Position numbers and translations under genes: made by a program. This document shows, one piece after another, positions 1 through 7,819 of a stretch of 39,642 nucleotides of DNA; the stretch's first letter is position 1; each line of letters starts with the position of its first letter. The stretch spans positions 1-39,642 of the forward strand of contig QHUY01000016.1 of assembly GCA_003223415.1 (NCBI GenBank), read 5' to 3'. The notes under the pieces are model-generated. The model was not told where the DNA came from, made no database searches, and worked only from the letters and a program-made list of their open reading frames with translations. Origin of the DNA: Gemmatimonadota bacterium (GTDB lineage: Bacteria; Gemmatimonadota; Gemmatimonadetes; Gemmatimonadales; GWC2-71-9).

Positions 1-202
1 TGTCCCGCTCGTGTCGCTCCAGGAACACCCAGCCCGTCATGCGGTGGCGGTCGCGATCCACGAAGTGCATCCGGCCGCGCACCGCGGCGAGCTCGCCGTC
101 GGGCTGGATCTCGACGTAGACATCCCAATGATCGTCGCCCCGATTGAGCTGCCCCATATGCTTGGAGCGCTCCTGGCCGGGAAACGCGATGCCCCCCTCC
201 AT
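1..202 (-). CDS. Unknown protein, 3' part cut off by the window edge
   Basis: The N-terminal 67 codons of a minus-strand gene run off the left edge. The peptide starts MEGGIAFPGQERSKHMGQLN and is soluble and charged; a run of alternating hydrophobic residues (DVYVEIQ, AAVRGRMHFVD) suggests beta strands. I do not recognise the family. The ATG at 202 is chosen because a TAAGCT box lies seven bases upstream with no Shine-Dalgarno sequence, as at several other genes here. It is divergent from the zinc-ribbon gene at 256 across about 53 bases, so the two probably share a promoter region. The reading frame is open for its whole visible length. Confidence 0.6.
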   Translation of the reverse strand, partial: MEGGIAFPGQERSKHMGQLNRGDDHWDVYVEIQPDGELAAVRGRMHFVDRDRHRMTGWVFLERHERD

Positions 203-209
203 GGGCTCT

Positions 210-215
210 AGCTTA
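210..215 (-). promoter_or_regulatory. -10-like TAnnnT box, leaderless start
   Basis: TAAGCT on the minus strand, followed by seven bases (AGAGCCC) and then the ATG at 202. No Shine-Dalgarno sequence fits between them. Assigned by analogy with the other boxes in this window; no -35 is evident. Confidence 0.4.
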
Positions 216-255
216 TGCTCCGTGCCGCAATCCTGCCAGTTAGATTCCTCCACCC

Positions 256-948
256 GTGAACTGCTCCAGCTGCGGTACCGCGCTCGCGGCTACTGCCAAA
301 TTCTGCCACAAGTGTGGCGCCCGCGTGGGCGCCATCCCCGCTCCCCTCCAGGCCCCCGGATGGCCGGTCGGCCTGCCCTGGGGAGTGGCCGGAGCCGCGA
401 TCGGCGCCCTGATCACCCTGCTGATTCTACGAGGCGGCGGGGAGCGGGCAGCGGGCGGTGGGAGCGACCCGGAGCAGTCCGCTCCCCGCTCCCTGCTCCC
501 CGCTCCCGATATCAGCCAGATGTCGCCCGAGGAGCGGGCCCGGCGCCTCTTCGACCGGGTGATGGCGCTCGCCGAGGCCGGGAACCAGGACAGCGTCCAG
601 TTCTTCGTCCCGATGGCGCTGGGCGCCTACCAACAGCTCCCCGCGCGTGATTTGGACGCCCAGTACGACATTGGCCTGCTCTACCTGGCGGCCGGCGACG
701 CTCTCGGGGCGCTGGCGCAGGCCGATACCATCCTGCGGCAGGTGCCGAGCCACCTGTACGGATTCGTCCTTCGGGGACAAGCCTACGAGAGGCAGACCAA
801 TCGCCAGGGGGCGCGTCGGGCATATGCGGACTTCCTCAAGCACGAGACTGCCGAGCGCGCCCGGCAGCGCCCGGAGTATGCCGAGCACCCGCGCACGCTC
901 GACACATTTCACGCGGCCGCAGTCCGTGCCATAGGACCCTCCCGGTGA
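256..948 (+). CDS. Zinc-ribbon, single-TM, TPR-like protein
   Basis: A 230-residue protein. Residues 3-21 hold a zinc ribbon with two CxxC pairs (CSSC, CHKC). Residues about 40-60 are a single hydrophobic segment, so the ribbon should be cytoplasmic. A low-complexity linker (about 60-80) is encoded by degenerate GCTCCC-type repeats. The rest is helical and TPR-like (YDIGLLYLAAGDALGALAQA; GFVLRGQAYERQTNRQGARRAY). Such proteins usually scaffold others; no enzyme motif is visible. GTG start at 256; a TAGATT box lies nine bases upstream. Its stop overlaps the start of mqnD by four bases (GTGA), so the two are probably co-translated, although a functional link is not obvious. Confidence 0.75.
   Translation: MNCSSCGTALAATAKFCHKCGARVGAIPAPLQAPGWPVGLPWGVAGAAIGALITLLILRGGGERAAGGGSDPEQSAPRSLLPAPDISQMSPEERARRLFDRVMALAEAGNQDSVQFFVPMALGAYQQLPARDLDAQYDIGLLYLAAGDALGALAQADTILRQVPSHLYGFVLRGQAYERQTNRQGARRAYADFLKHETAERARQRPEYAEHPRTLDTFHAAAVRAIGPSR
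433..505. repeat. Degenerate GCTCCC/GGGAGC repeats inside a coding region
   Basis: Units of the GCTCCC(C/T) type sit at about 478-505, and the complementary GGGAGCGGGC type at about 437-465. The two arms could pair. They encode the Gly/Ala/Pro-rich linker of the zinc-ribbon protein. Confidence 0.5.
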
Positions 949-1826
949 GCGAATCCGCAATCCGCAATCCGCAATCCGCAATCCGGACGATCCATCTCGC
1001 GCACAGTCCCGACGCCGATGACGCCTTCATGTTCTGGGCGATGGCCGAGGGGCGGATCGACACTGGCGAGCGTCGCTACGTTCACGAGCTGGCGGATATC
1101 GAGACGCTCAACCAGCGCGCCCTGGCAGGGGAGCTGGAGGTGACCGCCGTCTCGATCCACGCCTACGCGCACCTGACCGACCGCTACGCTCTGCTCGCCC
1201 ACGGCGCGAGCATCGGCGATGGCTACGGACCTCGGGTCGTAGCGCGAGCGCCACCGCCCGCCGACACACGCGCGGCCCTGGCCGGGCGCACCGTGGCCAT
1301 CCCCGGCACGCTGACCACGGCCTGGCTCGCCCTGCAGCTCTACCAGCCTCGGGTCCGGCCGGTCGTCGTGCCGTTCGATCAGATCGAGGACTACGTCGCG
1401 GCCGGTCGCGCGGACGCTGGCCTGCTGATCCACGAGGGCCAGCTCACGTTCGGCGCCCGCGGGCTGCATCTCTGGGCGGACATGGGGGAATGGTGGCACG
1501 GCGAGACGGGGCTGCCCCTGCCGCTCGGCGGCAACGTCGTGCGCCGCGACCTCGGCCCGGACCTGCTGCGCGCGATCGCCGGCGACCTCAAGGCGAGCAT
1601 CGTCTACGGTCTCGCCCATCGGGCTGAAGCCCTGCGTCATGCGCAGCGCTTCAGCCGCGGGCTGGACGCGGCGCAGACCGACCGGTTCGTGAGCATGTAC
1701 GTGAACGCCTACACCGTCGACTATGGTCCCACCGGGCGCCAGGCGGTCACCGAGCTGCTCGCCCGAGCGCACCGCGCGGGCCTCGCTCCGCCGCCGGGGA
1801 ACCTCGTCTTTTTGTCCGCGGCGTAA
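945..1826 (+). CDS. mqnD: 1,4-dihydroxy-6-naphthoate synthase (menaquinone, futalosine pathway)
   Basis: MqnD converts cyclic dehypoxanthine futalosine to 1,4-dihydroxy-6-naphthoate in the futalosine route to menaquinone. The family hallmark HSPDADDAFMF is at residues 20-30. The two-lobed, periplasmic-binding-protein-like fold typical of MqnA/MqnD is suggested by VAIPGTLTTAWLALQL, ADAGLLIHEGQLTF and GEWWHGETGLPLPLGGNVV. Length (293) is normal. The first 14 residues (MSESAIRNPQSAIR) come from an AATCCGC heptamer array and are not part of the conserved protein, so translation either starts at the overlapping GTG (945) or the array was inserted at the gene start. No other mqn gene is in the window. 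Menaquinone fits the cytochromes further along. Confidence 0.92.
   Translation: MSESAIRNPQSAIRTIHLAHSPDADDAFMFWAMAEGRIDTGERRYVHELADIETLNQRALAGELEVTAVSIHAYAHLTDRYALLAHGASIGDGYGPRVVARAPPPADTRAALAGRTVAIPGTLTTAWLALQLYQPRVRPVVVPFDQIEDYVAAGRADAGLLIHEGQLTFGARGLHLWADMGEWWHGETGLPLPLGGNVVRRDLGPDLLRAIAGDLKASIVYGLAHRAEALRHAQRFSRGLDAAQTDRFVSMYVNAYTVDYGPTGRQAVTELLARAHRAGLAPPPGNLVFLSAA
952..986 (+). repeat. AATCCGC heptamer array (5 units)
   Basis: Four perfect copies of AATCCGC at 952-979 plus AATCCGG at 980-986. Because 7 does not divide by 3, the array is read in all phases and gives a 7-residue period (SAIRNPQ) at the N-terminus of MqnD. The same heptamer is found on both strands at 38,128-38,202. Confidence 0.9.
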
Positions 1827-1905
1827 CCTGACTCCCCGGCGCGCCGGGGCTACCCAGACCGGCTGGGGAGCGCCATTTTCCCGGAAGGAAGGCAAGGAGT
1901 CCCTC

Positions 1906-2979
1906 TTGGTCGAAAGCTCGGGTCCCGTCTCCGTGTTGGTGGTGGACGACGAGGAGCCCATTCGTAACGCCCTGAAGAAGTTCCTCGCCCAGCAGCAGTT
2001 CGAGGTGTACGCCGCTGCCTCGGGGGAGGAAGCGTTGCAGCAGCTCAACCGCCACAAAGTGGCGTTGATGCTGTGCGACATCCGCATGCCCGGCACCAGC
2101 GGAGTCGACCTGGTGCCCCTGGCGTTGGAGATCGAGCCGGACCTCGCCATCCTCATGCTCACCGCGATCAACGACGCGACCAGCGCCGCCCTGTGCATGC
2201 AGCGCGGGGCCATGGACTATCTCACCAAGCCGATCGAGCTCGCCGACCTGGGCCGAGCCGTGCAGCGCGCGCTCAAGCGGCGCGAGATGCTGCTCGAGAA
2301 CCGTCAGCTCAACCAGTGGCTCAAGGAAGAGGTCACCACGCGGACCGCCGAATTGCAGCGCGAGCGGAACAAACTGGAGCGCATCTCGGTGGCGACCCTC
2401 GAGGCGCTGATCAACGCCCTGGAGGCCAAGGACCCCTACCTGCGCGGGCACTCCGCGCGCGTGGCCGACCTCTCCGCCACCGTCGCCGGCCAGTTCGGGC
2501 TCTCCGACGAGGAAGTCGAGCAGGTCCGGGTGGCCGGTCGCCTGCACGACATCGGGAAGATCGGCACTCGCGAAGCGGTGATGGAGAAGCAGGGCCCGCT
2601 CACGCCCGAGGAATACGAGCACGTCAAGCAGCATGTGATCATCGGCTCCCAAATCCTCTCGCCCTTGGGCCACCTCGGCCCGATCATCGGCGCCGTGCGC
2701 CACCACCACGAGCGCTGGGACGGCTCGGGCTACCCGGACGGCCTGCGCGGCGAGGAGATCCCCGTCGGCGCCCGCATCATCGGCGCCGCCGAGGTCTACG
2801 ACGCCCTCAGCAGCTCGCGCCCTTATCAGGAAAAGCTCACGCCGGAACAGGCGGTCCAGCGCATGAGCCAGCTCTCGGGCAACGTGCTCGACCCGAAGGT
2901 GTTCGACGCCCTCTCCAGCGTCGTCGCCCGGCGCGGCACCCTGGTGTACCTCGATGAGGGCGGCAGCGGACCGGAGTGA
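1906..2979 (+). CDS. Response regulator with HD-GYP domain (probable c-di-GMP phosphodiesterase)
   Basis: RpfG-type regulator, 357 residues from the chosen start. Receiver domain at about 8-125, with acidic pair D14-D15, phospho-acceptor D58 (LCDIRMPG), T86 and K108 (TKP). A coiled-coil linker follows (about 130-165), then an HD-GYP domain with HDIGKIG at H214-D215, HHH at 266-268 and GSGYPDG with G275-Y276-P277. All metal ligands and the GYP motif look intact, so hydrolysis of cyclic-di-GMP is likely. The start is TTG at 1906, preceded by AAGGAG six bases upstream; the open frame extends back to 1723 but would overlap mqnD. No histidine kinase is adjacent. Confidence 0.9.
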   Translation: MVESSGPVSVLVVDDEEPIRNALKKFLAQQQFEVYAAASGEEALQQLNRHKVALMLCDIRMPGTSGVDLVPLALEIEPDLAILMLTAINDATSAALCMQRGAMDYLTKPIELADLGRAVQRALKRREMLLENRQLNQWLKEEVTTRTAELQRERNKLERISVATLEALINALEAKDPYLRGHSARVADLSATVAGQFGLSDEEVEQVRVAGRLHDIGKIGTREAVMEKQGPLTPEEYEHVKQHVIIGSQILSPLGHLGPIIGAVRHHHERWDGSGYPDGLRGEEIPVGARIIGAAEVYDALSSSRPYQEKLTPEQAVQRMSQLSGNVLDPKVFDALSSVVARRGTLVYLDEGGSGPE

Positions 2980-2989
2980 CAAAAAACCA

Positions 2990-3016
2990 AACCCGGGGCC
3001 GAAAGCTCCCCGGGTT
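2990..3016 (-). terminator. Intrinsic terminator, 9-bp stem
   Basis: AACCCGGGG and CCCCGGGTT form a perfect 9-bp stem around a 9-base loop. Read on the minus strand the stem is followed by TTGGTTTTTT, so it best serves the pseudopilin gene ending at 3152. On the plus strand it lies just after the HD-GYP stop but lacks a T tract. Confidence 0.7.
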
Positions 3017-3151
3017 GGCGGTCGGGCGAAGTGGCCGTCACACTCCGACCGCGACCAGTGTATGTCGAGTCCTGGGCTGTATACGCTCGCGCCCGGACGT
3101 TTGTTTCTACTCCACCCCCTTAGATGCGAACCTCTGGGAAAGGGTTGCAGG

Positions 3152-3580
3152 CTACCAGCGCTTCACCCGCCCCAGCCGCGATGTCGTGATCGTTTCGGTA
3201 TGCGACCCCCGGCGCAGCACGACCCGGGTGTTCGACGCCCCCCACCCCATGCCCGTAGGGCCGAACACGACCTCCGGATTGGACACCTCGAGCGTCACTC
3301 CCTGCGTGATCGGGCCAGGCCAGCGCTGGTAGGCACGCCAGCCAGCCCCCTCCCAGCGATCGATCCGCAGGGTATCCCCGGCGATCGTGACGCGGGTGCG
3401 CGTTCCCCGCATCACGGCGGCGGCGCGCGCCACGGCCAGCGCCGTGGTCACATCGCGGGCGGCACTATCGGCCGCAACCCAGTCCAGGACGTCGGCTAGC
3501 CGCGGGAGGCCGACGGCCAAGAGCAGGGCGGCAACCGTCAGGGAGACGGCCAGTTCGGTGAGGGAAAAGCCGCGTGGCAT
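3152..3580 (-). CDS. Type IV prepilin-like / GspH-type pseudopilin
   Basis: A 142-residue secreted protein with a class III signal: MPRG|FSLTELAVSLTV, with Gly at -1, Phe at +1 and Glu at +5 of the mature form, followed by a hydrophobic helix. This is the substrate pattern of prepilin peptidase PilD, which cleaves and N-methylates it. The rest (AARDVTTALAVARAAAVMRG, then beta-rich sequence) resembles GspH/FimT minor pseudopilins, which sit in the tip of a type II secretion or type IV pilus fibre. The ATG at 3580 gives a four-residue leader; a TTG three codons earlier is possible. It stands alone here, with no other pilus gene around it. Confidence 0.8.
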   Translation of the reverse strand: MPRGFSLTELAVSLTVAALLLAVGLPRLADVLDWVAADSAARDVTTALAVARAAAVMRGTRTRVTIAGDTLRIDRWEGAGWRAYQRWPGPITQGVTLEVSNPEVVFGPTGMGWGASNTRVVLRRGSHTETITTSRLGRVKRW

Positions 3581-3783
3581 GAGGTCCAAAAAGGCCCCGC
3601 GCCGTCTCGATGCGTCACCAAACGCGTGCGGTGAAAAGCCAGAAAACGCGGCATTTGCCCGTCTAACGCAGGCGGCTCGGAAAAGCTATGTTGAACAGTT
3701 GGAGGACGTTGCGGGCAGGGCACAGCTACTGCCTACAGCGGCCGGTGGCGGCCCGCTCGGGGCCGAACGGGAGAACTACTGAA

Positions 3784-5055
3784 ATGGCTGACGCCGTCGC
3801 GCGCCCAACCACGCTGCCTCATGCAGTCTTTCTGGAACGCGCCACCCTGCAATTATCGACCTCTCCGCCGGTGCGCCTGGGCCAGGGAGCGTTCCTGGTG
3901 CTGCGCCTCCTCGACCTGCTGGCGTCGGATCACGAGCCGCCCGTAACGGACGACGCGTTCCGCTACCAATGGGCGGCGACTGAGCGCTATTGCCGCGAGC
4001 TGGGCGTCGGGTTCCCGGAAGCGGCGCACCTTCAGGGGCTGGTGCGCACGGCACGCGATGCTCATTCCAGTGCTGATGTGCGCTTGCTCGCGCCGGGCTT
4101 GCTGGCGTACGCGCACGCCCTCGAGGACGACGGGCACTACGACGAAGCGGCGGACATCGTGCTCACCTTGCTCCGGATCGGTGACACGCGGCTGAGCATG
4201 ACGGACCGGATCGCCGCCCAGCTACGCCTGGGCCGGGTGCGCCGCAAGGTCATGCGCTGGGGGGAGGCGGAGGCGGCGTATGCCGAGGGCGGCCGGCTCT
4301 CGCGAGAGGCAGGCGACGGCTACTCGGCGCTGCTCAGCCGGTTGGGGCACGTGAACGTGGTGCAGTTCCGCGGCAACCTAGCTGATGCCGAAAGCCAGTA
4401 CCGTGGGATCCTGACAGACGCGAGAACGGGCGCCTATGAAGAGGCGGAGGCACGAGCTGAGCACGGCCTGGGGTCGGTTCTCGCTCTACGTGGACAAGCA
4501 GATGAAGCAGTGCCCCACCTTTGGCGGGCATACGAGCGCTACCACGATGATTCCTCTCGCCTGCGCACCCTGCACGACCTCGCTCAGGCCCTCTTAACAA
4601 TGGGACAGGTTCAGAGCGCCGAGCGGGCCTTGCTGGAAGTCATTCGGCGAGACTCACGTCCCGATAACGTGAACAATGCGCTCATCGAACTGATGAATTG
4701 CGCCTCGTACCGGCGCGACAGAGTTGGGTTTGAGCGGTGGCGCGAACGGTGTGAGGCCAACTCAACAACCATGGCGCCGAACATGCGCGCTGACTTTCTC
4801 CTCAAGACAGGCGTCGGCCTGGCGCGCTTCGGGCTATTCGATAGAGCCCAGAGCATGATGGAGAACGCGCTCGAGGTCGCTGACCAGAATCAACTGCACG
4901 GGCTCGAGTTCAAGATCGAGCGAATCAAGAACGGGCTCCGCGACTGCGAGGCCGAGGTGAAAGCCGGCCAGTACGCAGCCACGGAACCTGTAGGGAGCGA
5001 GGAGGTGAGGGAAGTGTCGGCTTCCCTCGCCGAGCTCGCGCAGTCAGCGGTCTAG
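3784..5055 (+). CDS. TPR-repeat protein, unknown partner
   Basis: 423 residues, all helical, no signal peptide or membrane segment, so cytoplasmic. TPR-like units run from about residue 110 to 400 (for example LLAYAHALEDDGHYDEAADI, LGSVLALRGQADEAVPHLWR, LLTMGQVQSAERALLEVIRR, GVGLARFGLFDRAQSMMENA). There is no recognisable helix-turn-helix or enzyme domain. The ATG at 3784 follows GGGAGA; the frame is open back to 3688, but the upstream part is low in family character. The gene is tail-to-tail with a 43-residue secreted peptide gene, the stop codons sharing CTAG. TPR proteins of this size next to small exported peptides recall Rap/Phr-type pairs, but that is only a speculation. Confidence 0.75.
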   Translation: MADAVARPTTLPHAVFLERATLQLSTSPPVRLGQGAFLVLRLLDLLASDHEPPVTDDAFRYQWAATERYCRELGVGFPEAAHLQGLVRTARDAHSSADVRLLAPGLLAYAHALEDDGHYDEAADIVLTLLRIGDTRLSMTDRIAAQLRLGRVRRKVMRWGEAEAAYAEGGRLSREAGDGYSALLSRLGHVNVVQFRGNLADAESQYRGILTDARTGAYEEAEARAEHGLGSVLALRGQADEAVPHLWRAYERYHDDSSRLRTLHDLAQALLTMGQVQSAERALLEVIRRDSRPDNVNNALIELMNCASYRRDRVGFERWRERCEANSTTMAPNMRADFLLKTGVGLARFGLFDRAQSMMENALEVADQNQLHGLEFKIERIKNGLRDCEAEVKAGQYAATEPVGSEEVREVSASLAELAQSAV

Positions 5056-5183
5056 TGTTGCAGGCAGGTGTTTTGCGACTGCGTATCGCAGTTCCGGGGC
5101 GCGGTGGAATCCGCACAAGCCGCGGCGGACAGAGCGAACGCGACGAATAGCAGGCTAAAGACGAGACGGGTGCGGCGAGACAT
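5052..5183 (-). CDS. Small secreted peptide or lipoprotein, 43 residues
   Basis: Starts MSRRTRLVFSLLFVAFALSA: a basic n-region, a hydrophobic core, then AAAC, a weak lipobox. The exported part is about 20 residues (ADSTAPRNCDTQSQNTCLQH) with two further cysteines seven residues apart. The ATG at 5183 has an excellent AGGAGG five bases upstream, which is stronger than that of most genes here and argues that this short gene is real. It converges on the TPR gene and shares its stop tetranucleotide CTAG. Function unknown; it could be an entericidin-like lipoprotein, a bacteriocin-like peptide or a signal precursor. Confidence 0.65.
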   Translation of the reverse strand: MSRRTRLVFSLLFVAFALSAAACADSTAPRNCDTQSQNTCLQH

Positions 5184-5262
5184 AGTGCCTCCTAGGGCAG
5201 TGCTGTTGAGGATCGTCCGCTTCCAGGGACGTCTCAACATGGACAGGTTAGCAGGGGTGTTT

Positions 5263-5301
5263 TAGGGCGTTTTTGCGACACCATAGGGCGCTTTTGCGAC
5301 A
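5263..5301 (+). promoter_or_regulatory. Two 18-bp direct repeats, 21-bp period: candidate AraC-type operator
   Basis: TAGGGCGTTTTTGCGACA at 5263-5280 and TAGGGCGCTTTTGCGACA at 5284-5301 differ at one base. The 21-bp period puts both on the same DNA face, which is the spacing of AraC half-sites. The second copy ends three bases before the ATG of the AraC-like gene, so a bound protein would block transcription start or translation. Confidence 0.6.
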
Positions 5302-5304
5302 TTC

Positions 5305-6102
5305 ATGCTCGTTCTAGCGGCGGTCCCGGACGTACAGGTCCAGCGGCTGCGCCGCGCCACGGCGGCGCGGTTCACCTTCGTGCATGCCGCAAACTGGGGT
5401 GAGGCGCTGGCGGTCATCCGCAGCCGCCCGGTCGAGGTCGCCGTCGTGGACCCGCTGCTCACGGGCGAGGCCCGGGCGCTGGAGATCGAGCGGCTGCGGC
5501 TGCTGTTCCCATCCCTGCCGCTCATTCTTTACACGTCGCTCACCCCCCAGCTCGCCAGCGTGCTCCTGGTGCTCGGCCAGTGCGGCATCCGCCACGTCGT
5601 CTTCTCGCGGTTCGACGACCACCCGACACGGCTGCGCCAGGTCCTCGAGGCGGAATCCGCGGGCGCTGCCTCGCGGCAGCTGCTCGACCAGCTGGCCGGT
5701 CACCTCGCGCCGCTGCCGACCGAATTGCGCTGGGTGCTGGAGGAGGCGTTGCGCGCGCCCGGTCAGGTGCAGACGGTGCAACACCTGGCCGCCCGCGCGC
5801 GGGTGGATCGACGGACCTGCGAGCGGTGGTTCAGCCGGGTGGGCCTGCCGAGCCCGCGGCAGTTCCTGGCCGCGGCGCGCGTCCTCTACGCGCACCGGCT
5901 GCTGCAGGACCCGGGCTTCACGATCGAGGACGTCGCGCAGCGGCTCGGCTACATGCAGGTGAAAACGCTGCAGCAGCACGCCCGTACCTACCTGGGCCTC
6001 ACCGCAGGGGAGATGCGCTTGTCGCTGGCGCCGGTGGAAGCGCTCGAGGTCGTGGTGCGGCGGTTCCTGCGGCCTAGCGAATCCCTGGGGGTCGCCTCGT
6101 GA
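5305..6102 (+). CDS. AraC-family regulator with degenerate receiver-like N-terminus
   Basis: 265 residues. The C-terminal half (about 145-245) is an AraC/XylS DNA-binding domain with two helix-turn-helix units: VQHLAARARVDRRTCERWFS and FTIEDVAQRLGYMQVKTLQQ. The N-terminal 115 residues have the alternating pattern of a receiver domain (VEVAVVDPL, LPLILYTSL) but lack the acidic pair and the conserved lysine, so it probably does not take phosphate in the usual way. No ribosome-binding site precedes the ATG; the 18-bp repeats occupy that place. Its stop overlaps the receiver gene by GTGA, suggesting a regulatory operon with the next two genes. Confidence 0.82.
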   Translation: MLVLAAVPDVQVQRLRRATAARFTFVHAANWGEALAVIRSRPVEVAVVDPLLTGEARALEIERLRLLFPSLPLILYTSLTPQLASVLLVLGQCGIRHVVFSRFDDHPTRLRQVLEAESAGAASRQLLDQLAGHLAPLPTELRWVLEEALRAPGQVQTVQHLAARARVDRRTCERWFSRVGLPSPRQFLAAARVLYAHRLLQDPGFTIEDVAQRLGYMQVKTLQQHARTYLGLTAGEMRLSLAPVEALEVVVRRFLRPSESLGVAS

Positions 6103-6554
6103 GCGGGGGCGGCGCGGGGGGGGCGGGGGGGGCGGGGGGGGGAGGGGCGGGGACGGCGCATCCCGCCGCCACCGTGCTCGTCGTGGACGACGAGGCGCCG
6201 CTGCGGCGCGTGCTGGAGCGCGCGCTCACGCGCGAAGGATTCCGCGTGCTGAGCGCCGCCTCCGCCGAGGCGGCCTACGAGCTACTTGGCACCGAACAGC
6301 CCGACGCCATCCTGCTCGACATCCACCTGCCGACGATGTCGGGCCTCTCACTCTATCTCGCCGTCCTGGCCCGCTGGCCCGCACTAACCGGCCGGATTGC
6401 GATCGTCACCGGGGACGCGGAGGCCGAGGAAGTGTCGGCCTGGCTGGCGCGCAATCCCTGTCCGTTGATCCGCAAGCCCTTCGACCTGCGGCAGATCACG
6501 GCCTGGATCGCGTCGGTGCTCCGCTGGCGGGGGGAACAGGCGGGGAACGGCTAA
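6099..6554 (+). CDS. Single-domain response regulator
   Basis: 151 residues: a Gly/Ala-rich N-terminal tail (about 3-18, encoded by G runs), then a complete receiver domain with D30-D31, phospho-acceptor D74 (LLDIHLP), T104 and K126 (RKP). No output domain, so it acts by protein contact or as a phosphate shuttle. GTG start, overlapping the AraC-like stop by four bases. A shorter start after the glycine tail cannot be excluded. The kinase is not in the window. Confidence 0.85.
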   Translation: MSGGGAGGAGGAGGGGAGTAHPAATVLVVDDEAPLRRVLERALTREGFRVLSAASAEAAYELLGTEQPDAILLDIHLPTMSGLSLYLAVLARWPALTGRIAIVTGDAEAEEVSAWLARNPCPLIRKPFDLRQITAWIASVLRWRGEQAGNG

Positions 6555-6557
6555 GTC

Positions 6558-7196
6558 ATGACCGGCGCGCCCCAGCACGAGCCGTTGCACGTCCTGCGTG
6601 AATACCGCAGCCTCGCGCCGTGGAACCTGCGCGACCTCGCCGTCCTCGTCGGCGCCGTGCTCGACGCGTCGGCCGTGACGCCGATCAACGCCGCCGCGCG
6701 GGCCCAGCCAAGCGAGCGAACGATCCGTTTCTACGTGACCAAGGGGCTGGTGAGCCCGCCGGAGGGCCGCGGCACAGCCGCGACCTATTCCTACCGGCAC
6801 TTCCTCCAGCTCTTGTGGATCAAGCTGCGGCAGATGGAAGGCGCGACGCTGTCCGCGATCACGAAGGACATGCAGGAGCAGACGGGCGATGTGCTGGAGC
6901 GGCGCGCCGCGCAGACCCTGGGCGCCTCGCTCCCCCTGCCCGACCGACTGCCGCTGCGCGGCGCCCAAGGGATGCCGCGCGGGCGCTCTGGCCGCGCTCT
7001 CACCGCTTGGCTGGCCCGCGACGCCGCCAAGGACAACAGCGGACCGACCACGTGGCGACGCATTCCGGTGGCGCACGGCGTGGAGCTGCACGTCGACGCC
7101 AACCATCCGCTCGCCCGCGTCGGGCCCGAGGAAGCGGGGGTGGCCGAGGTCGTGCGGCAGGCGCTCGCGAAACTCCTGCCGCACGTGCCGTCGTAA
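6558..7196 (+). CDS. MerR-like transcriptional regulator
   Basis: 212 residues. A winged helix-turn-helix of MerR type spans about 35-105: SERTIRFYVTKGLVSPPEGR followed by YSYRHFLQLLWIKLRQMEG, the typical sequence in which an R-F/Y-Y recognition turn precedes the wing. The C-terminal half carries no cysteine cluster, so metal sensing is not indicated; its effector is unknown. It starts three bases after the receiver gene and precedes lemA by about 30 bases, so it may control the lemA-htpX unit or its own operon. Confidence 0.8.
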   Translation: MTGAPQHEPLHVLREYRSLAPWNLRDLAVLVGAVLDASAVTPINAAARAQPSERTIRFYVTKGLVSPPEGRGTAATYSYRHFLQLLWIKLRQMEGATLSAITKDMQEQTGDVLERRAAQTLGASLPLPDRLPLRGAQGMPRGRSGRALTAWLARDAAKDNSGPTTWRRIPVAHGVELHVDANHPLARVGPEEAGVAEVVRQALAKLLPHVPS

Positions 7197-7228
7197 GTTC
7201 ATCCGCCTTTACTCAACCTGGAGCACCG

Positions 7229-7819
7229 ATGGGCTCTGTGATCCTGCTGATTCTCGTCGCCGTCATCGTGATCTGGATGATCGGCGCCTACAACGGGCTG
7301 ATCTCCCTCAAGAACCAGACGCTGAACGCCTTCAAGCAGATCGACGTCCAGCTCAAACGGCGGCACGACCTGATCCCGAACCTCGTCAACGCGGTCAAAG
7401 GGGCGATGGACTTCGAGAAGTCCACGCTCGAGGCCGTGATCCAGGCACGGAACCAGGCCGTGAAGATCAGTGCCGGCGCGGCGGGCCCGGAGGGCATGAA
7501 GCAGATCAGCCAGGCTGAGAATGCCCTGTCCGGCGCCCTCTCGCGGCTGATGGTGGTGGTGGAGCAGTACCCGCAGCTCAAGGCCACGGGCAACATCGGA
7601 CAGCTGCAGGAGGAGCTCACCTCTACGGAGAACCGCATCGCATTCGCCCGCCAGCTCTACAACGACACGGCGACGCAGTACAACACCAAACAGCAGCAGT
7701 TCCCGACCACCTTGGTCGCGGGCCTGGCCAAGGCCCAGACTGCGGAGTTGTGGGAGACCGAGGACCAGGCCGAGCGGGCGGTGCCCCAGGTCGACCTGTC
7801 GATGAAGCCCAAGGCGTGA
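7229..7819 (+). CDS. lemA: LemA family protein
   Basis: 196 residues. An N-terminal membrane helix (about 3-20) is followed by the conserved LemA core: YNGLISLKNQTLNAFKQIDV, QLKRRHDLIPNLVNAVKG, EKSTLEAVIQARNQAV and TENRIAFARQLYNDTATQYN. LemA proteins are membrane-anchored helical bundles of uncertain role that commonly sit next to HtpX-type proteases, as here. ATG at 7229 preceded by GGAG. The stop overlaps the start of the protease gene by GTGA, so the two are translated together. Confidence 0.93.
   Translation: MGSVILLILVAVIVIWMIGAYNGLISLKNQTLNAFKQIDVQLKRRHDLIPNLVNAVKGAMDFEKSTLEAVIQARNQAVKISAGAAGPEGMKQISQAENALSGALSRLMVVVEQYPQLKATGNIGQLQEELTSTENRIAFARQLYNDTATQYNTKQQQFPTTLVAGLAKAQTAELWETEDQAERAVPQVDLSMKPKA

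Noticed and set aside
909-2213. 434-residue minus-strand open frame opposite mqnD
   Set aside because: It is the complement of mqnD and the regulator start; its residue make-up is that of an antisense frame in GC-rich DNA, with no domain recognised.
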